From NCBI GenBank assembly GCA_024195265.1, contig JAJLRJ010000001.1, forward strand, positions 60,444,289 to 60,508,288: DNA of 64,000 nt, given 5' to 3'. The position numbers and the translations under genes are program-made. Source of the stretch: Dendrophyllia cribrosa. Lineage: Eukaryota; Cnidaria; Anthozoa; Scleractinia; Dendrophylliidae. Of this stretch, positions 11,114 through 21,535 are shown piece by piece (positions within the stretch are counted from its first letter, which is position 1; each line of letters opens with the position of its first letter). The notes below the pieces were generated by a model. That model did not search any database and was not told the origin of the DNA. It worked only from the letters and a program-made list of their open reading frames with translations.

Positions 11114-14100
11114 GCCTAGAATGCCTCACCACGTGACAAACTATGACTTTATAGGCAGCATGATACCCATCATGCACTGTAACAGTTGAACCCAGCTCCT
11201 GCTGGTCCCGTGCCGTAGAAATATCAATTTATGTCTAATTCGCATTCTCAAAGTCCTCAAATGCCAGAAATTACATTCGCTATTAAAGCGATCATGTTAA
11301 AATCTTACCAGCTGTAAATTAGCCTAGCTTTCGAAAATCTATAGACTCTTATTCCAAGGTGGCTTCCCTAAATTAATGATGCAAACTCAGTATTAATCAA
11401 AACATACCTAACGAAACGGCATTAGTTCAGTAGGTGTTTGTTTGTTATTTATTCGATTTTTGAGTGAGGAAATAAGCGTTTTCAGAAATATCAAAAACAA
11501 CTAAAGCATGGTAAAACGGCCTTTTGCAATTTGAACTGGTGGCAACTAATATCTTATCTCTTGATAATGATTTTGAACACCACGCGACAGGAGGCTCCTA
11601 GCACGCGATCAATGAGTTGAACTCGGGAAGCGCAGCGCACCCGTTTAATCAAAGGGTTCTAAGAGCCATCTCGTGAATACAAACAACGTACTTTAAGGTT
11701 AATTTTAGTTGTTCTTGATGTTTTGTAATTAAGTTTTAAGCTATTGATAATCCTTTAACTTCAAAAAATTATCCATTGTGTCAGCTCGCAAGGCAGTAAA
11801 CCGTACAAAAACCGTACAAAACCCGAGAATCCATGCTTTCGGCGCTTCATGCCTTTGCGAGCAGCGGGCAGCCATTTAAGCGAATAAGCCTTAAACAAAG
11901 AGCGAAAAAAACCCACAGTGAAATGATAAATGTTAACTTGCCATTTTAATTTCATTTGCGGTTTACAAATAAGCGTATTCAGTTTACAAATAAACGTATG
12001 GATTCTCTATGATCCGGCCCCCGAGACCAAGCGCTTTCTCACAAGCTACACATTAAAAAACATTTATCGTCCTGTAGCGTTTGTTCAAGTATTAACCAAC
12101 ATCAACTATTTCTACTTGAAAGTGGAGACGTTAACTGGCTACACTTGTGTTTTCCGACCGCAAGGAGAAACCATCTTTGATCTGATGCAAATCCCTTCCA
12201 AAACGACTAAAGGAAGCCACGGACACACAGATAAATCGTTTTTTTTTATCGCATAATACATTAGAATTTTATATCTATAAAGCGCTCGGGTTCCCTGTGA
12301 CTGGACCAGCATGTCCCCTTTGAATATACACAAGTGATTTGCCTGATCGTTAAATTTCAATTATGTTAAAATAAGTGTACAGTCGAACCACTATCATTAC
12401 TTTTTACTCGGGAAAAGGAAAAGATGCATTCATGCAATCTTCGATACTCACTGTTCCGCTACAATGAGTTGATCCGCCATCTTGAATCAAGTAACCCCCC
12501 ACGCTATCACGCTTGACCGGAAGTTAAGTGCCGGTGGTTTGTGCGTCTATATGTTTTTATCGTTTTTGTTTTGCTTGATCCTCAGTTTTAAAATAGTTGC
12601 GCTGATGGATCAGCTAGATGGGGTCTTTTTACACTTCCCCCTTTTTTCATTGTACCATACAGAGTACCCCTAAAGCCCGCGTTTCTAAACGCGTTTTTAA
12701 CTATTTAAAAATAGTCTCCTAGAGAGAAAAAGAAAGGATTTTATTAACCCATGAATTTTTTTGCCGCTTCGTTAAAAACAACTTACGGTGAGTCCTTGCC
12801 CGTTTTGATGATATAATCACTTTCTTCCACGCATTTCAATCTTTTCCTTTCTGCCATATAAATAGTATACTGACCGTTCCTTTGAGCAAAATCTGTGTTA
12901 GGTCGTAGGAAGTCGTATATTCAGTGAAGTGAAGGAACTTGGCCGCCATGAATGAATTTTTTCAATCACGCAAACCCGCCAGGCGCCTACTTAACCCAAA
13001 TCTTCGCTTGCTATAATTCGAGCCATATATAATTCCTTTCCTATTATCATCCGATGTCCATATTCTTTTTATCAAGCAAATCTGGTAAAAATGCAAGCGC
13101 TTTGTTTGCAAATTCTAGGCGAGGGAAAGAGCCAAATCTCAGTTGAGTAGAAACATTTTTGGGGTCTTAGCCGGGTCTTTGGGGTTCTTCGTTTTCAAGG
13201 TCTCGGTTTTAAAGACACCCATTTTCTGTCCGTTATCTCGATAAATTGCAACTACTTGTCCAAAACGCTCATTGCAACAAACAAACTAAAATTTATTTCC
13301 ATTTTGGGGCAAGTATGCCGAGTTTTCGGACATGTGAACAGATCGAGCAGAAAGTCGAGAAAAAGCTAAACTAAAGACATCTTGACTTTTATTCTATTTT
13401 TATTTCTCTTCTTTAACTAGACTTCGTTTATGTGGTGTGTGCGCATAAACAATGCGAAGAGTGGAGACCTTTAAACAACCAGAAGCCCGTACGCGTAGCC
13501 AACGCCAACATTTCCGTCGCTTTTGCGAGTCAAGTTTCCTAGGTTTCTTTTATGTAACTCAGGTGGGTATACTTTCCAAACTTTCATTCTCCCTCGATTA
13601 GTTGATACAAGGTCCGTGTTCCTTCGATCCCATTTGGTCTTAAAGGGTTAAGATTTTTTGTTTTTGTAGCGATGGCAGGTTCGTGGACGGGATATTACTT
13701 GCTTTCGATTGTAATCTGTGAAATTACTGCGGGGGATAAACGTTTTATGAGTGAAAGATCATAGCAGATAATTTTTTCAAAAAAGTCCTTAGACGCAGTA
13801 TCTCATAGATTTTTCGTTTTGGTAACCAAGGCTTGTACCCTCCACCGCGGCCAAACGTCCGAGGCGTTTTACGTTTTATTTAGTTGGATTTTATTTAATA
13901 TATGGAAATATGGGCAAGGATGTATAAAAAATATTAGTTGACATTACTATTTTTTAATTTTTCTCAAAATGATGAGCTTTTTCCGTTGAAAACTGACCAA
14001 AACTCTTTGCGCCTGATCAAAATTATGTTGGCAAATGGCGCCGACAATTCTGCAGTTCACATTGTTTAAACGCTTAGACTTTTTTGGTAAACTTTCAAAA

Positions 14101-14261
14101 TGTTTGATAAATTGACAGTGTATTGGCAATATATTAAACTTTAAACAGTGAAAATGACAACCTTAACTTTTAAGTACTTTGCTTAACTTTTGCAAATTTC
14201 TCTCGATTGACCGCGGTTAACTTGTACCCAGGCTTGCTCTTTGCCGTAGTGCCAGCCTTCA
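11114..14261. other. Intergenic, no gene seen
   Basis: Several short open frames occur but none has a domain, codon bias I can see, or consistent splice sites. The GTTTACAAATAAGCGTAT phrase repeats at about 11961 and 11981 (diverged). Confidence 0.45.
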
Positions 14262-14772
14262 CCCGATTCGCGTATAATTAACCGCATATAAGCGGGTCTA
14301 ATTAACATCAAATTACCGCATGCAAGCGGTAAAATAGGCCCTATTTACCTAACAGTAGTATTCTTTATATTACTGACGTTAGACACAGAACTGAGAGAAA
14401 AGAGCTCCAGTTTAGCACTAATCTGCAGTGTTTAGGGTTAAGCACTGATTTAAAAACGGTTAGCTTTCATTTATGGTTATGGGTAACTCTTTAAATATGT
14501 TAAAAATTACAATTCCTGTCAGCTAGCCCTCGTTGGTGTAGTGGATATGGGTATTAGTTATGAAGCAAACGACTCGGGTTCGAGCATACACCCTTCTGAT
14601 CTTTTTCTTTCTTTTACTAAAAAAAAGGAGTTTTACTTTATGTAAAGTGTTCAAGTGAAAGTCAAAAGCCAGTTTGAGATCAGCTCTATTTTCGTTATTT
14701 CTCAGTCGCTTGCATGCGGTAATTTGATGTTAATTAGGCTCGCTTATATGCGGTTAATTATATGCGAATCGG
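14262..14772. mobile_element. tRNA-core inverted-repeat element A
   Basis: Ends of about 65 bp are inverted: 14262-14328 and about 14706-14772, sharing ATTAACCGCATATAAGCG and TAATTTGATGTTAATTAG. The flanks carry AGCCTTCA / AGCCTTGCA, a possible imperfect 8-9 bp duplication. It contains a GGTTAGCTTTCATTTATGG block followed by a tRNA-like core (14526-14593), the same layout as 10778-11104 with different ends. Confidence 0.75.
14526..14593 (+). ncRNA. tRNA-like core in element A
   Basis: A-box-like GTTGGTGTAGTGG and B-box-like GGGTTCGAGC, followed by CTTTTT. It is close to the reverse-oriented core at 14998-15066. It looks like a tRNA-derived SINE head. Confidence 0.5.
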
Positions 14773-14868
14773 CTGCAGCCTTGCATTCAGTTTTGTATTT
14801 GTACCCAGGCTAAGGGCTTAGTTCCTCAACCTCGCCCCAGGGCCTTTTCCGTTTTCAAAATAGCGGGT

Positions 14869-15382
14869 CAGGCGGAGAAACGGTAAACACTCGTTTCCAT
14901 ATCTCAAACTGACCTTTCCTTTTCACTTTAAGTGACATGAAGTAAAACCTATTTCACACTTAAGAGTAAAATTAAAAAAAAAAAACAGATCAGGATAGTG
15001 TAAGCCTCGAACCCGAGTCGTTCGCTTAATAACTAATATCTTTATCCACTATACCAACTTGGACTAACTGCCAGGAGATGTAATTTTTAACATATTTATA
15101 GAGTTACCCATAACAATAAATGAAAGCTAACCGTTTTCAAATCAGTGCTAATAAACCCTAAACACTGTAGATCAATGCTAAACCCCAAAACGCTACTCTT
15201 TGCTTAACCGGAGCTCTGTTCTCTCAGTTCTCCGGGTTCTCTGCCCAATAAATGGGGTTCTGTTCTCGTGTACGTCAGCACTACGGTATAACGATAAAAA
15301 ATACTACGTTGTGTAAAAACTCATGAGGTGTCCAAGGTCAGTTTGAGAGATGAAAACGAGTGTTAACCCGGAGAAACCCCTG
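14869..15382. mobile_element. tRNA-core inverted-repeat element B, opposite orientation
   Basis: The ends, about 14869-14917 and 15334-15382, are inverted and share CTCAAACTGACCTT, ACACTCGTTT and GGAGAAAC. The interior is a reverse-oriented relative of element A, with tRNA-like core 14998-15066 and its flanking GTTAGCTTTCATTTATTG block. The end sequences differ completely from element A. Confidence 0.7.
14998..15066 (-). ncRNA. tRNA-like core in element B
   Basis: On the - strand: AAGTTGGTATAGTGG (A-box-like) and CGGGTTCGAGGC (B-box-like) at tRNA spacing. No complete cloverleaf is seen. Confidence 0.5.
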
Positions 15383-15751
15383 AACAAGGCTACAAAAAAC
15401 TCCAAGAGTATTTTGTCACGTGACACACAATGATATGACCTTTTCACAGGTTATTTCCAGCGATTGGCAGTCGTATTTGTTTTTTGACATTCTAAAACCT
15501 TTGTTCAAACGAAGCGAAGACCGTTTCATTATGTTTTGCTGGACCAAATACTCCAGAATGTTTTGGGTATTTTGTCAGCTCTGTCGTCCAGGGGTTTCTC
15601 CGCCTGCCATTTAGAACGCAGTAAAAGCTCTGCGGACGAGATGTAAGTTTTCTTCCCATTCCCTCGGTTGTTGGCACGACTGAATTCCTGACGTCACAGT
15701 CGCAAAAACCCAACCTCGTTTCCTGGGTGTTGGCGTCAACTTGGTTCCCAG

Positions 15752-15805
15752 GGTCCTCTCTCTTTCTCCCTCGAGAAAGAGAAAGGACACTGGAAACCAG
15801 GTTGA
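15752..15805. repeat. Imperfect palindrome
   Basis: TCCTCTCTCTTTCTC and GAGAAAGAGAAAGGA flank a CTCGAG centre, and TTGGTTCCCAGGG / CTGGAAACCAGG extend it outward. It lies in the distal flank of the insulin-like gene. Confidence 0.55.
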
Positions 15806-15941
15806 CGCAACTGATCCCCAGGACCTTCCGTTCGCGCTCTTCCGTGAACGCCTGGGGACTAGGCTGCTGTGGTCAATGTAAATTCTATAATCGTATATTA
15901 GGTTTTATTACACAATCCACAAACTTGGTATGTTTGCTCAC

Positions 15942-15978
15942 TTTATTGTGATATTTTCTATTAGATATATGGTTTATT
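15942..15978 (-). terminator. Candidate polyadenylation signals of the insulin-like gene
   Basis: On the - strand two AATAAA hexamers occur, at 15942-15947 and 15973-15978, about 240-280 bases after the insulin-like stop codon. Use is inferred from position only. Confidence 0.4.
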
Positions 15979-16219
15979 ACTATGCAAACTCTGTTTTTGT
16001 CCGCTTTTTAACTTTAGCAAAAATCAGCTTACACTAAAATCCTATGTGAAAATATGGCTAACTCACTAAGTAAGAATATTCTTTGCGGTCAGTTTCATGT
16101 GTTACACTAAAATGTCTGCGGGCTGAATAAATTTAAGTATTGCATGGGTATCAAGCTCCCTTGAAACAACGGTGACATAAAAATATGATGCGTCACAACC
16201 TCACAATTACTGCACATAT

Positions 16220-16374
16220 TTAGCAAAAATATTCAGAAATTTCTTCTATCGAGCAGCCTTCGAGACAGCATTCTTCTACCGCATTAATATCGCTTGTTCC
16301 TCGCTTATGTACGTGACTGCGCTTAGAGGCTGGTTGAAGAAAACCGTTGGCCTTTTGCACCGACATGGTTATCC
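16220..16374 (-). CDS. Insulin-like gene, exon with C-peptide end and A-chain
   Basis: This exon begins after the acceptor AG at 16375-16376 and contributes two bases to the split codon, then 50 residues and TAA (stop at 16220-16222). The dibasic HVHKR precedes the A-chain, which runs from GTSDINAVEE to the terminal Cys. The chain ends at the cysteine, as in vertebrate relaxins. Confidence 0.9.
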
Positions 16375-17631
16375 CTAAAATTTAAAACGACAAACATGTT
16401 ACAAATCAGGCGGCTAACTTCATAAATATGTTGTTTATACAGGTTAAAGTCTGTGTCTTTGTAAAGATTTCTTGCAATTTGTTAACGAACGCGTTAAAAA
16501 CACCGAAGAGAGTTGAATAAACGACGCGTAGTGGAGTTATTTTGGGACGAGATTCAAGGAAATTCCTTTTCATGAATCGAGGCCAAATGCAAAACCATTT
16601 TTATTGATATAAGTTTCATATTCATATGAATGGTTTTGCCCTTAGCCCCGCTTTGCAAAAGAGTCTAAATGCACCTCTCAGAAAGAGGCTACGTGGCTCA
16701 ATAATTATTTGTACCCTTCACATTCTTATTGCCACGAATTACAACCTTATTACCCACGACCTGCTCCCGTACGGCCTCGTGGCTAAAGCGCGGTAGAGCG
16801 ACGGAAGATCTAATCCGGAGGTCGTGGGTTCGAATCCCACCGAGGTCAAAAGATTTTTTTCTTTCCCTCGTGTGGTCATTTCCTTACTAGGGCTAACGAT
16901 CAGTACAGGGAAATGTATGGGTTGACCTAAGCACTATAATTTACACACAGAGTTAATTCTCTGATTCCTTGCTTCTAAAAAAGCTCAGTACATTTGAAAA
17001 ACGGGAATTTTCTTGAACGCTGCGTCATACACCACAAAGAGTATGCAAACAGTGTTCTCCTCTTGGAGTTGGTGGAAATAAAAAAGAACGCAGGCACTGG
17101 GAAAAATTCCCACACCAAATAGTAAATAAATTTTCATTAGATTAACAGCACCTCTATGGCTATGGGTAGAATAAGATATGGGATAAAATAATTTCACCCC
17201 GTAACAGAAGTGTAGCGAACATACATACGCCGAACACCGATCCTCCATTTCTCAGAAACCAAAAAAACCAAACCGACGCATAGAAAACACGCAAAGAAAA
17301 CAAGTGCAATGAAATTGTATTTACTGTATCAAGACAAAAGGCAAATACAAGGGGTACACGACTTGGCAAGCGAATAAATAGAACTCAGCTAACAAACAAT
17401 CACTCGCATACAAAGTTTATTTCAGAGGGCACATCCTGGCAATGTGGCCCATCTTGCGACAATAAAAGAAAATTACACTCTGGTTGTCTGATCTTCTGTA
17501 TGTAGACGAGTGCCTTGGACCGTCGGGGAGGAATCTTGGCTCAACTGCAGAGGTGGAGGGGACGCAATTGCGCCAGGTGTTCTTAATAGCTTTCGCGACC
17601 TCAATTTCTTCCCTGTTACTCGGGTTGGCCG

Positions 17632-17672
<41 letters not shown>

Positions 17673-20425
17673 ATTTGCATAAAATTGTAGAAAAACTCTT
17701 CATCCGTAGCCGGCTTTCTCGCGAGCCAAGTCGACAAGTGCTTCTAAACCAGCAAGTGCCTTATACGGGTCAAAAACCTGGGGAGCTTTCAAAAGCTCCT
17801 GCTGCAAAGCCGCCTGGGAAACGGTGACAGAATTAGTGGCGGTGGCTCTTTTGAGTTCTAACAGCTCCTGCTGGAGATCTTGAATGGTAGGAACTACATA
17901 AAGGGAAAAGGCCAAACTGGAGGAGAGGCAGCACACTTCACGCATTCAGTGCCGGCGGGCGACATACACCAGCCCAACCACATATAAGGGACGCTGGAAA
18001 TTTATATAAGCGGTGACATATTAGCCCGACTGAAGACGAGATAAGTAGAAGATCTATTTTTGAGGCCACACACGGCCAGCCAAACTAAAGGCGACACACG
18101 CCAATTTGTTTTTAAAAGGCGATACACGCTGAGCAAGACCAAGAGCGACATACACGGAAAAATAATTTTTATAGGGTGACACGCCCGCTAGTAAAGCTTA
18201 AAGTGACAAAAGCAGAATAATTTAATAGGGCGACACACGCCAGCCAAACTAAGGGCGACACACGCCAGTCAAACTAAGGGAGACACACGCCATTGAATTT
18301 AGGCAAACAAAGGAACAAAGGCACAAAGGAGGGGAAAGGAATAAACGAAAACTATACTAAATAAACGCACGGCGGCAAGCCAAAGCGATGGGAAACAAAT
18401 GTAGGGACGAACAGGTAACCAGAAACATGAGAAAGAAGGCGAGGAAGCAAAAACGGTCACGAATGACGGGAAACAAGTTACCTCTGCGGCGACATTTGGA
18501 GGATTGTGATCAGCATGTACTGGCTGTTGCGGCTCTCGGGCTGGATGGATTTCGGCCAAAGCTTCAGGAGGAACCGGTGCAGGAGCAACAGCCATGAACA
18601 AACCAAAAAGAAAGGGCTCAGCAACGGCGAAGGAAAAAACGGGATTCGAAGCGAACTGCCTTCTCTCTCGCAAACCACGTTGTGCGGGAATGAAATTCAA
18701 ATGACGCTACTTTAAAATGCGCGGGAGTATTCCCAAGGGGCCTAGACCTCCCACAAGGAATAGGTGCAATTATAAGCACCGCGAGGCGGGTTAGGTGGAA
18801 AACGCGGAAAGCGGAGTGTAGATAATGAGGAGTGTGGTAGAAACCAGAAAATAAGGAGTGTGGAAAATGAGGAGTGTTTTTTCAAAAAGCAATGCATCAT
18901 TCGTACATTAACGAATAGGTAAATAACAGAAGCCAACAAGCGCAGCATTATTGTGATATTAACGCTGTTAACAATCAGTCCTTGTTCCTATATAAAAAAG
19001 CAATGCAGCACTGCATTTTCATTGCTAGACAATACACTACTTTAACGAATAGGTAAATAAAAGAAGTCAACGTGCGCAGCATTATTGTCAATTAACGGTT
19101 TTAACAATCTTGTTCCTATAAAAAATACAATGCATCACTGCATTTTCATTGCTAAATCGTACATTACTGTAACGAATAGGTAAATAAAAGAAGTCAACGC
19201 AAAATATAATTTTGTGATTTTATCATTTCGTAAAGAGTAGTTTGCTTTTCCAGGTTCCGTACAGGGGGCAGGGGGCAGGGGGCAGAGGGCAGGGGGCAGG
19301 GGGCAGGGGGCAGGGGGCAGGGGGCAGGGGGCAGGGGGCAGGGGGCAGGGGGCAGGGGGCAGGGGGCAGGGGGCAAGGGGCAGGGGGCAGGGGGTAGGGG
19401 ACAGGAGAAGGGGGTTCCGTTCAGGGACAGGAGACAAAAGAAGGGACCGCCAGGCAAGACATCTCACCTTTTATGAGTTAAAAAAAAGCAAGGACGTAAC
19501 GTCCGGTCGTTTGACATATGTAAGCTCCGGTACTTTTATACGAAATAATTTTTTTCTGAAGTGTAAATATGGCGCTCTCGTCCGCTTGTTTCACCCGTGA
19601 ATCCCGCACTGTAAAACCCATTTATTGCGATGTAATCAATGCCAAAAAGCGGTATACTTAAAAAATCTAAATCTCCATCTAAATCTCCATCTGAAGTGTG
19701 TATGAAAACATTGACTGATTGTTTATTGATTGTTAGAAATCAATGGAAGGAAAGAGTTATAAAGGGTGTTATAGCTTGCGTTAAAATAAATGTCAAATTA
19801 AATTAAATTGCGTTAAATCAACTTTCAAAGAATATATCGCTTATCGTTTTACACACATACAAGCTTTTTATTATTATTTTTTATATTTATATTTTTTGCA
19901 TTTACCACACTTCGCATTTTCTGCACTCCGCATTTTCTACCACACTCCTTATTTTCTACACTTCGCACTCCGCGTTTTCCATCTAACCCATTTCGCGCAG
20001 AAATTCCAATGAAAATAGTCGTGATAAAATAATACGATAATTCGCGCAAGTAGTGGTATTATTTTTCAACCATACTCCCTTTGGAATAATGGGTGGGGGA
20101 ATGTCAGACCTTCACTCTCAAATCTTAATTCTTTTGAAGCGTAAATGGCAAACATCTGTACAAAAGCAATACCTATTGGGACTGGAAAAAACTTATATTG
20201 TTTTTTAAAGGCCGAGTAACCCGAGTTCTTACCTAGCGCTCGTTTGTATGCATGCACTCCACATTGATGGTCACAGCAGCTTCTCCAGGCTATTTTAAAG
20301 TTCTCTCCACAGAAATGCGGAAGTTTTTTGTTTTGTTTATGCTCCTCACGTGTTTTACAACTGATCTGCAACGTGACCAGGGAGAGAATGACAAAGAGGC
20401 ATGTGGGGAATACAGAAAATTGCAT
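16220..20425 (-). CDS. Insulin-family peptide precursor (two coding exons)
   Basis: The CDS is the complement of 16220-16374 joined to 20233-20425: 115 residues. It starts at an ATG placed directly after a TTTTCCAG acceptor. Residues 1-23 form a signal peptide. The B-chain (ending KR, about residue 62) has FCGENFKIAWRSCCDHQC, matching the insulin B pattern C-G-x2-[LF]-x2-A-x4-C. The first exon ends GCGCTAG|GTAAGA in phase 1 within the C-peptide, as in vertebrate insulin genes. The second exon follows a TTTTAG acceptor, contains SKR and HKR, and ends in the A-chain with ECCLEGCSIEEISEYFC then TAA. Oddities: the A-chain has CC-x3-C-x9-C (the usual last gap is 8), and the B-chain has two extra cysteines, giving eight in the mature hormone, so a fourth disulfide is possible. 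Likely role: secreted ligand of a receptor tyrosine kinase or relaxin-type receptor; which one cannot be told. The 3.86-kb intron is full of repeats. Confidence 0.9.
16773..16847 (+). tRNA. tRNA-like gene or tRNA-derived SINE head
   Basis: It forms much of a cloverleaf: acceptor GGCCTCG/CGAGGTC (one G-U), A box TGGCTAAAGCGCGGTAG, T arm GTGGG-TTCGAAT-CCCAC, and a T7 terminator at 16854-16860. The anticodon arm CGGA/TCCG encloses an eight-base loop (AGATCTAA), one too many, so no anticodon is assigned. It lies inside the insulin-like intron in the opposite orientation. A SINE head or tRNA pseudogene is more likely than an active tRNA. Confidence 0.55.
17417..17945 (-). pseudogene. Gag-like fragment with zinc-knuckle remnant and polyproline run
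   Basis: On the - strand one frame (17945 to 17700) reads a polar helical segment and DPYKALAGLEALVDLAREK. A second frame (17737 to 17417) reads a proline run made by the G tract and ends YCRKMGHIARMC, a CCHC knuckle whose first Cys is Phe (FFYC). The two frames overlap, so at least one frameshift separates them. No protease or reverse transcriptase follows. Retrotransposon gag origin is inferred from the knuckle. Confidence 0.5.
17633..17671 (+). repeat. 39-base G homopolymer
   Basis: An uninterrupted run of G from 17633 to 17671. On the transcribed strand of the gag-like fragment it is read as a proline run. Its length may be an assembly estimate. Confidence 0.9.
17957..18297. repeat. Array of GGCG-ACACA-CGCC mini-hairpin units
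   Basis: The 13-mer GGCGACACACGCC and close variants (GGCGATACACGC, GGTGACACGCCC, GAGCGACATACAC) recur about ten times with irregular 24-50 base spacing, often joined by AGCCAAACTAAG. GGCG and CGCC can pair around a five-base loop, in both DNA strands. No coding function is seen. Confidence 0.7.
18482..18595 (-). other. Possible upstream exon of the gag-like fragment
   Basis: ATG at 18593-18595 opens 38 codons rich in Pro and Ala (MAVAPAPVPPEALAEIHPAR...), ending at GCAGAG|GTAACT. The best acceptor next to the gag-like frame (17894-17895) would need a different phase, so a direct join does not work. Weak call. Confidence 0.25.
18880..19200. repeat. ~125-bp tandem repeat, about 2.6 units
   Basis: The phrase TAACGAATAGGTAAATAA recurs near 18909, 19043 and 19170, with CAATGCA...TTCATTGCTA and GCGCAGCATTATTG shared between units. 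It lies inside the 18785-19990 composite. Confidence 0.75.
19262..19405 (+). repeat. GGGGGCA 7-bp minisatellite (G-quadruplex-prone)
   Basis: About 19 units of GGGGGCA with few variants (GAGGGCA, AGGGGCA, GGGGTAG). It is bracketed by GTTCCGTACAGGG (19255) and GTTCCGTTCAGGG (about 19414), suggesting the array grew between duplicated edges. Four-G runs at seven-base spacing on the + strand could form G-quadruplexes. Confidence 0.85.
20233..20425 (-). CDS. Insulin-like gene, exon with signal peptide and B-chain
   Basis: 193 bases: 64 codons plus one base. The ATG is at 20423-20425, immediately after the acceptor CTTTTCCAG (a 5'-UTR intron, also a feature of vertebrate insulin genes). The hydrophobic stretch CLFVILSLVTLQISC forms the signal core. 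The donor is GTAAGA at 20227-20232. An open frame runs past the donor to 20066 but loses all resemblance to a hormone there. Confidence 0.88.
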
Positions 20426-21031
20426 CTGGAAAAGCAAAAATAGTATTGTGTAATAAATGGCTTTAGTCCTTGAGTATCTAGGTAATCAAGTGACTATCTA
20501 GAGTTTTATTAAAAGCACCTACACTAACTATCATGAGTTACAATAGAAAGCCTAACTTTCTTGTCTTGCAATTTGGGTTCATGAGATTTACCAGTAAGGA
20601 TGCCAACATGTTTATGCTTATTTATGAGCTGTCGTTCTTTTGGTAGAGGCCGTTGCCTTGGCAACAGAGCGTCTAAAGAATGGCAAATATTATTGCAAGA
20701 ATTGACCATAATTCTTTAATGTTTCGAGTTACATTCGGTTAATTTTTTAAACTTTGCTATTTTGCGAAACTTTTTGGAAGGATAACAACATAGGGTCGTT
20801 CAGACGATTTTCCCAATACCATGAAATTTTGTATATTAAACTAAATTGCTACTAAACTTTTCTAAAAAGAATATGTGAAAGGTAGCATTAATATCAAAAT
20901 TTGCGAAGTTTTAGAAACATTTACAGAAGGAAAAGCGAAATAATTAAGAATTAAGGTCAATTCTTGCACAATATTTACTGTTCTCCGAGGCGCTCTGTTG
21001 TCCGTTGTCCCCGCTCCCGGGCTGAATAAGG

Positions 21032-21448
21032 TTAAGGGGAGGGGGGGGTTTCTACCTGAATGCCATTTTTCCGCCACTCAGCATGGCTTTAATGGAAATA
21101 TCTCGTTCACGTTTCAAGCAATCCGAAAACCCTTAGCCCATTTCATGAATCTATGTTGTGGGATGTTTTGGAAATTTTTGGGTGATTTTTGGAAATTTTT
21201 GGGAGGAAATAGTTTTTCTCAAAGGATTTGTAAAATTTAGAGAAAATTAAGAAATATTGAAGATTTAGTGAAGTTTTAAAATTAGAATTTGTTGTTAATA
21301 ATTAATAGACGGATACCAAGTTAGTCCACTAGCAACCAGGGGTGCTCTTGCGTGGGTATCGACTGTCTGTTGGTGTTCCAAAAATCATTTTCTTTCTCCT
21401 ATCCCTTCTTAAAACCTCTTAAAATTTCATAAAAAATTCAGGTAGAAC

Positions 21449-21533
<85 letters not shown>

Positions 21534-21535
21534 AA
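21032..21535. mobile_element. TTAA-flanked element with C18 and CA arrays in one end
   Basis: TTAA at 21032-21035 and 21532-21535. The inner ends are inverted: GGGGGGGGTTTCTACCTGAAT (21041-21061) against ATTCAGGTAGAAC8 (from 21437). The right end expanded to C18 (21448-21465) followed by about 32 CA (21465-21529), then CCCTTAA. A TTAA duplication would fit a piggyBac-type element; it is equally compatible with TA. Confidence 0.55.

Larger units (their letters stand above)
18785..19990. mobile_element. Composite repeat with inverted ~16-bp unit arrays at both ends
   Basis: The left array (18785-18875) has units like GCGGAGTGTAGATAATG and GGAGTGTGGAAAATG. The right array (about 19905-19990) has the same units inverted (CACTCCGCATTTTCTAC), each with GGGTTAGRTGGAAAACGCGG outermost. 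Between them are three ~125-bp direct repeats and a G-rich minisatellite. Exact ends and target duplication were not found. Confidence 0.55.

Noticed and set aside
16773..16847. Functional tRNA with assigned anticodon
   Set aside because: The anticodon loop has eight bases and position 27-43 does not pair, so no anticodon was given.
19135..19467. Proline-rich open frames of 87-110 codons
   Set aside because: They are readings of the GGGGGCA minisatellite.
20066..20437. Single 123-codon secreted protein on the - strand
   Set aside because: Only residues up to the GTAAGA donor at 20232 fit; the downstream part has no hormone features and the A-chain is found in a separate exon in phase.
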